From positions 1 through 64,000 of the forward strand of contig VZQC01010985.1 of assembly GCA_009823505.1 (NCBI GenBank): DNA of 64,000 nucleotides, read 5' to 3'. The position numbers and the translations under genes are program-made. The notes under the pieces were generated by a model. The model searched no databases and was not told where the DNA came from. It worked only from the letters and a program-made list of their open reading frames with translations. Numbering within the stretch: position 1 is the first letter of the stretch; each line of letters opens with the position of its first letter. This DNA is from Rhizomys pruinosus. Taxonomy: Eukaryota; Chordata; Mammalia; Rodentia; Spalacidae. Positions 56,078-64,000 of the stretch are shown piece by piece.

Positions 56078-56490
56078 TTTTTTTTTTTTTTTTGGTCTTT
56101 TCGAGACAGTGTCTCCCTGTAGCCCCAGCTGTCCTGGAACTCACTCTGTAGAACAGGCTGGCCTTGAGCTCACAAAGATCTGCCTGCCTCTGCCTCCCAA
56201 GTGCTAGGATTAAAGGCTTGTGCTGGGGCCTGGAGAGATAGCCTAGCAGTTAAGAGCGCTGACTGCTCTTGCAGATGACCCGGGTTCGATCCCCACCACC
56301 CACAAGGTGGCTAAGAACCGCCTGTAACTCCAGTTCTAGGAGAGCTCCAGTTCCAGGGGAATCCGACACCCTCTTCTGACCTCCGCGGCATTGCACGACA
56401 CGGGTGCACAAACCTACATGCAGAAATACATTCATACACATACAAAAAATTAAAAAAAAAGAAAAGGCGTGTGCCACCACACCCAACCTC
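56078..56490 (-). mobile_element. B1 SINE, antisense, interrupted by a B2
   Basis: B1 halves lie at 56,078-56,223 (T-run to aaaggcttgtgc) and 56,463-56,490 (aaaggcgtgtgccaccacac). The break sits in the B1 box-A region. Confidence 0.95.
56224..56462 (+). mobile_element. B2-type SINE nested in a B1, 12 bp target duplication
   Basis: Full-length, CpG-bearing B2. The flanks aaaggcttgtgc (56,212-56,223) and aaaggcgtgtgc (56,463-56,474) differ at one base. This fixes the order of events: the B1 came first and the B2 second. Confidence 0.95.
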
Positions 56491-57317
56491 ACAACATAAT
56501 TTACCCAGTCCCTCAGAAATGTGCTTTCCATTTATTGTTTTCTGCCTCAACAAATGGTCCTAAGATAATTGTGTTCTAACTCTGTCCTGTGACTTCACTG
56601 AGCCCTGCCCTTCCTGACTAACAAATACGTGAAGTTTCTTCTGTCGCTCTGGCTGCTAAGGTCATCCTGGCAATTCCTGATCTTACTCATGTCTGGAAAA
56701 TATTCATAGTTGGTGCCAGTGTCTTCCCATCTATTCATTCCCCTAAGAGATTCCTGCTTTACGTGGAATTCATAGAAAATTTTCATAAAACCAACCCAAA
56801 TCTAACTGCCTAAAACCTTGTGAGAAATTCTCTGTGATTGAGACAAATTCTTTACTGGTCTTAAGTGTCACATAGGTTACAAGGGCCTATCCAAACCAGC
56901 CCCTGCTTAATAAGTCTCCACTCAACCCTCTGTCACCCCATTCACACTGCTGTCTACACCTGACTATATGGACTTCATCTTTTTAGCTGTGCCCCACTCT
57001 TTACGGAGATGTTTTTCCTTTAAGTAGAACATATTCTCCCCTAAATCTTCATTCCATTAACTTTCACTGGTTCTTCGGATCCCAGGGAGGCCCCGTTGCC
57101 TCACTGAGCTTTCTTCAAGGCTCTCTCCCATGCTTCCCTAGCCCAACACGGATCAGTATGTGGTAGAATCTCTTACTCATATGACCCAAAGTTGCCTGAA
57201 AAGAACCCATGTTGACGTCTCTGTAGATGGATTGATTTGAATTTTGTGATAGTGGAGAAATAAAATGCCACAGATCAGATGGAGCCAAAATTACCTTAGA
57301 TTGTCTTTAAAATTCTT
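56491..57317. other. No gene seen; unique sequence
   Basis: Nothing was recognised. Short minus frames (56,595-56,786) have no domain. Confidence 0.5.
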
Positions 57318-57537
57318 TCTTTCTTTTTTTTTTTTTTATGTGTATGAATGTACTGTCTGCATGCAAGTCTGTGCACCCGTGTCGTGCAATGCCGCGGAGG
57401 TCAGAAGAGGGTGTCGGATTCCCCTCGAACTGGAGTTCTCCTGGAACTGGAGTTTCAGATGGTTCTCGGCCGCCATGTGGGTGCTGGGGATCGAGCCCGG
57501 GTCCTCTGTAAGAGCGGTCAGCGCTCTTAACTGCTAG
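57318..57537 (-). mobile_element. B2-type SINE, antisense, 5'-truncated by a few bases
   Basis: CpG-rich and little diverged, but the reversed head stops at 'aactgctag' and lacks the usual ccatctctccagcccc. Confidence 0.93.
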
Positions 57538-57890
57538 CCAAACCATTTATTCCTAACATGTATCTGACCTAACATCTTTGAGACTATCAAGTAAAACTTT
57601 TAGAATGTATTAACTTTATAGACTTGCTGCCACCAACTCCAAAGCTAAGAATGTCACCAGATAACATCTAACACCTATAACAGAGATTTCTGGCTGTGCT
57701 CTAACCTGATGTTTCTACTAATTTATTTGGTGACTGTAATGATTATGACTTCCTTTTGTTCCATGACTATAAAAGTTCATGTAACTTCTTCCATGGTGGA
57801 ACTTGTCATTCAGGACAATCTCCCATGTTCCTCATTCCTATTTGGCTTAGAATAAACTCTTAGTCTTTTTGGAACAAAAGCTGTGTTTTG
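57538..57890 (+). mobile_element. Possible LTR fragment, sense, family unknown
   Basis: Promoter-to-poly(A) order as in an LTR: a TATA-like 'gactataaaagttc' at about 57,764 and an AATAAA at about 57,851, 87 bases later. I cannot match a family or see clear ends or a target duplication. Confidence 0.3.
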
Positions 57891-59868
57891 TACTGAAACT
57901 TGAAAAAGTCTATCCATTCCCCCAAAGTCTATTCCATTAGCCCTTAGGATTGCTGTGGTCCAGACTCCAACTGTTATTTTGCAGACGGTCTACAAATAAG
58001 GAAGAAAAGGAGGAAAGGGTCTTATTCTGTCTTGTTTGGAACTCCAGTCTCCAAGTCATTATCGCATTTAACTCCACTTTAACACTTTCTGGTAAGTGCC
58101 TTCCATTCTGTCCTACAAAGATATTTGCATTTTCACAAGTGATACTTGAAGACTAAAAGCTGTTAATTAACATCTGGGCTAACATGTTGGGGAATTCTAC
58201 AGCTTGAGTGTTTGTACAGTAAGGCAAGACACACTGAACGGTCCCTGTGGACTGTGTTCCAGCAGGAGCAGCCTGTGAGAAATGCCAAATGCAATATGGC
58301 TTGCCTTAAACACAAACTAAGAACAGCTCATCAATACATTTTAATTATTTAATCCTATCAGATAATTACCCGGGTTTATTGAACACTTCTATGTTTAGGA
58401 TCACTTTGTGCTAAGCTATAGATCTTAGAATGAGGTGATGACAAAACACCATGATTTGGACCTTGATCCCACATGAAGAAGGTCCGGGAAGACTGACATC
58501 CAAGCACAACTGCAAAACAATCAAATCGTTGCTGTGATGCATTGCTGCATAGAACACAGGAACATCTGTTAAAGGCACAAGAAGAATAGAGGATAATAAT
58601 TTACCTGTTTGAATGTAAAACTATCAGTTGTTTAGATGGGACAATATTTGAGGTCATAGATTTCTCCTTCCCACATTAAATTCACAGTTTTTTTTTTAAT
58701 TAATGAAAAAAGTGTGTCCAGGGAGATTATGTGGCTTGCCTAAGACTGCCAGGCAATGTCAGACTCGTAATTATAGCTCAGGCTACCTCCCCACAAACCT
58801 GCCTTTAAATAATAAAAAAAGAAAGTTTTCGTGATCTTTAATTTATCTTGGGAGTCATGTCTTTCAAACTGCCAAGTTTTAAAAATCTTCCATTTGTATT
58901 CATGGGGAAAAAAAAGTCAGGGGTGTTTGTACAGTCAAGGACAATTTACTCTTCCTTCTTACAAGTCAGTTAATAAACCAAAGAAACTGGCCTTAAGCAC
59001 TGTGAAAAAAGAAGAAAATGTTAGGATTTCAACCCAGCATGCCAGATAGATGTGGACGTCTGCAAAGAAGGACCCAGGTGGATTTCGTACACCTGTCAAG
59101 GTAATTGAAATCTGTGCAACTAACCATATAACTAAAGGCCTGTTGGAAATTCTATTTCTTCTTTCAGTCAAATATACCTAATTATATGCTTATAATTATA
59201 TATATTATGTAATTATACACAATTATGTGCAATTGCATGTTATATAAAATATATAACATCGGCATATAATTAAAATGTTTTCTTATGTTTCCTGGTTAAG
59301 GTATAGTTATGGTCTGATTCTTTCTGCATTATTTTAGCTATGGAAAATATAAAGTCTGAAGAATTCCTGGATTGAAGATGCCATCTAACACATTCTGCCC
59401 AAGTGCCAGCTTCTCCAGGGCTCTGGTACTTAGAAAAGAATTGCCTGACTGCAGTCCATGAGGCCACTTTTTGATTGAGCATCCTACAACTATTCATGTG
59501 ACCTCTGTATTTTTGAGTATTGACTGATTACAAAAATGACTTCCAGAAAGAAAGGTCATTTATTTTTCTGGTGTAGGGATTTTCAGCTCTGTACAACTCA
59601 AAATGAGAACTAGAACACATCCTGAGGACAGCTGTCTCCTTTAGCATGCCAGGGAAAGAAATGGAAAATTCTGGTACTCAGTACAATGGTCAGGAGACTC
59701 AGAGAATGCCAGTATATGGTGTAGTCATGGAAGTGGACTGCATGCATGTTTAAGCCTTCTTTATTATGTCACCTCATTAATTTATTTCTACTTCATTTAA
59801 TGAACAGTCCAGTATTCATGACATATTACTTTGAAACCATTTCACAGTACCAGGAGCCCCAGGATACA
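57891..59868. other. 2 kb without gene or recognised repeat
   Basis: AT-rich, including a TATAATTA-rich stretch at 59,175-59,265. Frames of 60-75 codons have no recognised domain. Confidence 0.5.
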
Positions 59869-59912
59869 CACACACACACACACACAGAGGGGCACACACA
59901 CACACACACATA
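59869..59912. repeat. (CA)n microsatellite, interrupted
   Basis: Two CA runs separated by gaggggc. Confidence 0.95.
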
Positions 59913-60074
59913 CACATGTCAACACGTCAAAACACCACCCCAGAAACTACAACAACAGCAACAATGAAATGCATACAATGTAAAACTTCATTCAAGAGCT
60001 TCTGTGCTCTGGGTGAAAGTTCTCTGAAGTGTAAGGAATAGAACACCAGCTACTTTGAATCTCTTTCTGCCTAA
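59913..60074. other. Short unique sequence
   Basis: Nothing was recognised. Confidence 0.5.
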
Positions 60075-60315
60075 ATGAGGACATGGGAATTGGCCCTGCC
60101 AGCAAAGTGCTTGTCACTCTAACATGAAGACCTGAGTTGATCTCCATCATCTGGGTATGAAGCTGAATGTGACGGTATGCTTAGAAATCCAGGGCTGGAG
60201 AGGTAGAGACAGGTAGGTCCCTCGGGCTTGGTGGCCAGTCTTGCTTAATTAGTGAGGTCCAAGTCACAGTGAGAGATCCTGCCTCAAAAAAATAAAGATA
60301 AAGAGTGCCTGAAGA
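60075..60315 (+). mobile_element. B4-class SINE (tRNA-like plus B1-like)
   Basis: The tRNA-like part 'cctgccagcaaagtgcttgt' is followed by a B1-like part, 'ggtagagacaggtaggtccc' to 'gagagatcctgcctcaaaaa'. Confidence 0.75.
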
Positions 60316-60380
60316 AAAACACTCAAGTGCACATACATACCTACACACCCACATATTCACATACATACCAGACATAATTA

Positions 60381-60383
<3 letters not shown>

Positions 60384-60424
<41 letters not shown>
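60384..60424. repeat. (CA)n microsatellite
   Basis: About 20 pure CA units directly before an ORR1-type LTR. Confidence 0.97.
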
Positions 60425-60425
<1 letters not shown>

Positions 60426-60426
60426 T

Positions 60427-60771
60427 ATTAGTCACTTTTCTGTTGCTGTGATAAAGCACCATGACCAAGGAACTTATAAAAGGAAGAGTTTATTTGAGCT
60501 TACGATTGCTGGTTCCAGGGAATTAGAGTCCATTGTGGTGGGAGGCATGGCGGCTGGATCTGGAGCAGGAAGCTGAGGGTCACATCTCACAATGAGCACA
60601 GGAAGCAGAGAGAGCAACTGTAGACCACGAGGCTTGTTAAAACTTACTAAGCCTGCCCCCAGTGACACACTTCCTCCAGCATGGCCGAACCTTCTAAGAC
60701 CTCCAAAAACAGTGCCACCAACTGGAGACAAATGTCTGAATACTTACATCCTATTGGGGACACTCATTCAA

Positions 60772-60775
<4 letters not shown>
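60427..60775 (-). mobile_element. ORR1-type MaLR LTR, antisense
   Basis: Same landmarks and length as 53,468-53,822 (gtcacttttctgttgctgtg, aaaggaagagtttatttgag, cactcattcaaacc). The two are relatives, probably separate insertions. Confidence 0.93.

Positions 60776-60817
<42 letters not shown>
60776..60817. repeat. (CA)n microsatellite
   Basis: About 21 CA units directly after the LTR. The LTR is thus bracketed by CA arrays. Confidence 0.97.
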
Positions 60818-60818
<1 letters not shown>

Positions 60819-60981
60819 AGCCCACACATATACGAAGAATAAAAATATGTTGATGTTGGTCCATGGACACTTTCTCCTTTGTCTTCTTCCCCTTAAGTAG
60901 TTATCAGTCTTTGATTCTCATTAAGATAATCTTATAAAAGTTTAGTTTATATTTCTAATGTGTTAAATTTACTTTATTTTT
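60818..60981. other. Short unique sequence
   Basis: Nothing was recognised. Confidence 0.5.
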
Positions 60982-60994
60982 AAAAGTATTTCAG

Positions 60995-61224
60995 GGGCTG
61001 GAGAGATGGCTCAGTGCTTAAGAGCACCAACTGCTCTTGCAGAGGACCTGGGTTCAATTCCCAGATCCCACATGGTGCCTAAGAACCGTCTTTAACCCCA
61101 GTTCCAGGAGAATCAGATGCCCTCCTCTGACCTCCGCGGCATTGCACAACATGGGAGCACCAACCTACATGCAGACAGTACACTCATACACATAAAAATA
61201 ATAAAATTTTTAAAATTAAAAAGA
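60995..61224 (+). mobile_element. B2-type SINE with 13 bp target-site duplication
   Basis: Complete element. The motif aaaagtatttcag lies at 60,982-60,994 and 61,225-61,237. Confidence 0.95.
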
Positions 61225-61280
61225 AAAAGTATTTCAGAATGATCTCTCAATACTCTTCAACTTTCAAACATATCCCAGAT

Positions 61281-61670
61281 TGCTGGGTCTTAGTTGGGTC
61301 TGGTCCCAGAACCGACTGGGCTGAGGAAGGATAAGTGCACCACTCGCCCATTCCCCAGCCTCCTCAGTTCCCGGAGACACTCAGACACAGCGGGGAGGCC
61401 AGTCAAGCAGGTTCTCATTTATTGCAAGCAGGGCAGTGACTTATATACAAAACAGCCACAAAAAGCATTTAGGTGCAGAAGCAAATGACCAATGTTCTTG
61501 CAGCCCCTCTGACCCTCTCGGGCGGATTGGCGTACACGGCTGACAATTGTAACTCATGCTGCTTGTCCTTATCTTTCCCCAACCAGAGGTTTTGGCAAAC
61601 AACCCGAGTCCCTCCTCCTCTACCTCCCCTCAGCGCCATCTTGACCTAGCTGGCCGGGTGCGCCCCATCA
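61281..61670 (-). mobile_element. ERVK (IAP-like) solo LTR, antisense, with 6 bp target-site duplication
   Basis: 390 bp solo LTR. On minus it begins TGATGGGGCGC and ends ACCCAGCA, so it keeps TG...CA ends. It carries a TATATAAG-like box (plus 61,439-61,446) and AATAAA (plus 61,418-61,423) in U3-to-R order. Perfect ccagat duplications lie at 61,275-61,280 and 61,671-61,676. The size, the CAAGATGGCGCTGA stretch near the 5' end and the 6 bp duplication fit betaretrovirus-like IAP elements. No internal (gag, pol, env) sequence remains. Frames on plus here are not genes. Confidence 0.93.
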
Positions 61671-61755
61671 CCAGATGTGTGGAATGTGGCTTTTTCATGA
61701 TCTACTAAAACATTTAACCATAGAAAATGTATGTGGATATAAAATGTCAATCTAG

Positions 61756-61925
61756 GGGGCTGGAGAAATGGCTAAGCAGTTAAAGCACTTGTTACTCTTC
61801 TCGCATGTTGGCTAACTACCATCTGTGTAACTCAGTTTCTAGGGGACCCGTCACCCCCTTCTGGCCTCTGTGGGCATTGCACACATGGGGAAAACACTCT
61901 CACACCTAAAATAAAAAAAAAATTT
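61756..61925 (+). mobile_element. B2-type SINE with internal deletion
   Basis: The head gggggctggagaaatggcta is followed by a body missing about 40 bases between 'tcttctcgcatg' and the 'gttggctaactac' region, then an A-rich tail. Confidence 0.88.
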
Positions 61926-62438
61926 TAATCTAGCATAGGTTTGTTTGTGGTGAAAAATCTTAACTAAAGTTCATCCAATGTGTAGATATCCATGTGACCA
62001 TCCAAAAGAAGGTCCAGACCCTTGTGTCTCTGTCACCCATTACATGAATCCATTCCCATCTCAGAATGGCAAAAGCTGAGCCAAGATATAAAAAGAGTGA
62101 TACAAAGATAGACATGAAGAATCTCACTGATGGGGAGAATGTGGATAAATCCAGCAGACAAAATAAAATTGTGCTCTCCAGAACAGATAGTGTTGTATTG
62201 TCTGTCAGGAAAAGAAGGGAATGTGTGTATGTGGTATATGTAATCATACAACATATAATATATGAAATTTTAGTCCTATATTTCACATTTTCATATAAGA
62301 TGCTTGTATATTTTATATATCTATCGTATATAGTAGCATGTGATGTGGAAGTAGTTACTTAAGGGATTTTTCTTTTTTCTAATGAATATCTTTAGAAAAC
62401 AAAATAACTAGGTTAGCAAAATTGAAAACCTATGGGAA
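61926..62438. other. No gene seen; AT-rich unique sequence
   Basis: 98- and 108-codon frames overlap on opposite strands (62,066-62,362 +, 61,960-62,286 -) without a recognised domain. Confidence 0.45.
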
Positions 62439-62650
62439 GGGGGCTGGAGAGATGACTCAGGGATGAAAGGCACACACTATTCTTGCAAAGGACTGGAGTT
62501 CAGTTTTTAGCCCCCATGTTGGATAGCTCACAACCACCTGTAACTCCAGCTCTGGGGGATGTGATACCATTTTCTAAGCTCTGAGGATGCTCACACACAT
62601 GTAGAACACACTCACAGGGACACTTATATATAAACTTTAAAAAATAATAG
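62439..62650 (+). mobile_element. B2-type SINE, diverged
   Basis: The head gggggctggagagatgactc, the body, and an AT-rich tail. Confidence 0.9.
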
Positions 62651-63002
62651 ATCTAAATGCCTGTGGAAAATATTAATTCCAAAGAAAAATTAAGAAATGG
62701 AAATTAGATGAGTAATTAAATTTTGCTTCACACATTGGACGAGTCTTCATCCGAAATCTGTGAATGAAAATGAAATTTATTAAAAGGCAGCAACATAGTT
62801 TAATATTTATTCTAGACTACTTTAATAAACGTGTGTAGTATTTGTGTCTGTCTGTGATAGGGGCCTGTGTGCTTTGTGTGTCATGAACACATGAGTGCGT
62901 GTCTTCACTGGAGTTTTTTGTGTTGTGGGACCCTTGTGTGCAGGGATTGTAAAGCCTCACCCATCGGCCAGCTAGCTGCACCAGACAGCCTTCCTTGCTG
63001 TT
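62651..63002. other. No gene seen; unique sequence
   Basis: Nothing was recognised. Confidence 0.5.
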
Positions 63003-63396
63003 TTAGATTCATCTCTTTTGCTGTGATGAAATAACCCTGACCAAAAGCAACACAGGGGAAGGAGGATTTATCTGGCTTATAATCCCTGGTCACAGTCCAT
63101 TACTGTAGGGAGGTCAAGGACATAAAACGTCATATCCATGGTCAGAAGACAGAAAATATATGCAACCTTGTTTGCTGATGCTTACTACATAGAGAGCTTT
63201 CTCTACTTGTACACAGCTCAGGGCCCGGCCTGTGAAATAGTACAACCTACATTCAAGGTGGGTCTTCCTATCTCAGTTAACCATCAAGACACCCCTCCCA
63301 GCCACACGCACAAGATAACTGGATCTAGATCCTTGATACCCTCTTCTTGGGTGATTTTTTAGGTTTCGGCAAGTTGACATTGAAATCTAACCAGCC
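63003..63396 (-). mobile_element. MT-type MaLR LTR, antisense, diverged
   Basis: On plus: tctcttttgctgtgatgaaa, ccctgaccaaaagcaacaca, gaggatttatctggcttata, ending 'gacattgaaatctaaccagc'. Confidence 0.85.
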
Positions 63397-63579
63397 CAGT
63401 TGGCAAGCCGATGTTTCTGCTAGGATCTTTACCATGAGGGAATCAATGCAAGACTCAAATTCTCCTTTCCCATAAGGTCTTCAGCAGAACCAAAGGCCTT
63501 TGAGTTGAGAGAACAGTGGAAAATGTCAAATTAATTTAAGAAACAAGTGTCTGCTTTGCTTCACCCCACTTGGTTGGGT
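63397..63579. other. Short unique sequence
   Basis: Nothing was recognised. Confidence 0.5.
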
Positions 63580-63905
63580 ACTACACTGTGCTCATTAGCT
63601 TTTCTTCATGCTGTGCCAAAACAGCAGCCAGAACAAAGCAGAACAATCTACCTTGGCCTATGGTTTCAGAGAGATTTTGGTCCAGCAGAACAGGGAAGTC
63701 ATAGGGTGGAAACGGGTCTGTCAACAGTAGAGGGAGCCTGTGACGCAGTTCCTTCATAGCACCTGACCCATGGATTTAACCTTCAAAACATGTTCAAAGT
63801 GACCTAACTCCATTAGAGAGGTCCCATATCTCAAAGGTTCTAAAATGACCCCAAATACTACCCACAGCTGCAGACCAAGTGTTTAAACACATGGGGCTGT
63901 TGGAC
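63580..63905 (-). mobile_element. MaLR-type LTR, antisense, old
   Basis: The reversed end 'cattagcttttcttcatgct' and the far end 'agaccaagtgtttaaacaca' fit an old MaLR/ORR1-type LTR. Confidence 0.6.
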
Positions 63906-63916
63906 ACATTTCACAG

Positions 63917-64000
63917 TCTTCTTGCAGAGGACCTGGGTTCAGTTCCCAGCCCCCACATGGTGGCTAACAACCATCCATAACTCCAGATCTGAAGGATCTG
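63917..64000 (+). mobile_element. B2-type SINE, 5'-truncated, running off the window
   Basis: Begins within the body (cttcttgcagaggacctggg) and continues to the last base. Confidence 0.9.

Noticed and set aside
61294..61488. 64-codon plus frame
   Set aside because: It runs antisense through the solo LTR.
1..64000. A previously undescribed multi-gene system
   Set aside because: No intact gene, operon-like cluster or conserved domain set was found outside transposable elements. The unusual structures here are repeats or probable assembly faults.

Overview
The window is mammalian nuclear DNA from a muroid rodent. This is shown by the repeats it holds: B1 (7SL-derived), B2/B3-type (tRNA-derived), B4/RSINE1 and ID-like SINEs, L1 pieces with rodent Lx-type 3' ends, MT/ORR1-type MaLR LTRs and one IAP-like (ERVK) solo LTR. 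The commonest SINE is a B2/B3 relative with CpG-rich, little-diverged copies. It does not look like the usual mouse or rat B2, so I would not name a species. I found no protein-coding exon, RNA gene or promoter I can defend. Nearly every open reading frame longer than 60 codons lies in a SINE, an L1, an LTR or a tetranucleotide array. The window is best read as intergenic DNA or the inside of a large intron.

Layout. 1-15,291 is dominated by a duplication. Block A (1-1,103) recurs at 14,224-15,291, and block B (1,104-6,608) recurs at 9,083-14,223. Long stretches without a difference alternate with stretches full of small insertions and deletions, and block B carries a T-rich expansion at 3,330-3,590. 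This looks more like unpolished long-read gap filling or a false duplication than biology. 6,609-9,082 separates the copies and holds a small unresolved repeat cassette. 15,292-29,095 is a patchwork of L1 3' ends, SINEs and microsatellites. 29,100-36,790 is one long antisense L1 with recognisable ORF2, ORF1 and 5' UTR remnants, dead and split by four SINEs. 36,800-46,550 holds more L1 3' ends and MaLR LTRs. 46,921-48,512 is a 1.6 kb (TCCA)n array with a 249 bp higher-order repeat. 50,860-52,325 is a second low-quality stretch containing L1 ORF2 sequence. 52,330-64,000 is SINE and LTR rich, with an ERVK-type solo LTR at 61,281-61,670 flanked by a perfect 6 bp target duplication.

No genes act together here, and I found no evidence for a new biological system. 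The points most worth checking are the duplication with mosaic identity, a fold-back chimeric SINE, the unresolved cassette at 6,614-6,886, the nested insertions with intact target-site duplications, and the one-sided orientation of the LTRs. Family names were given by eye from remembered consensus features. Element ends are good to about 10 bases, except where target-site duplications fix them.
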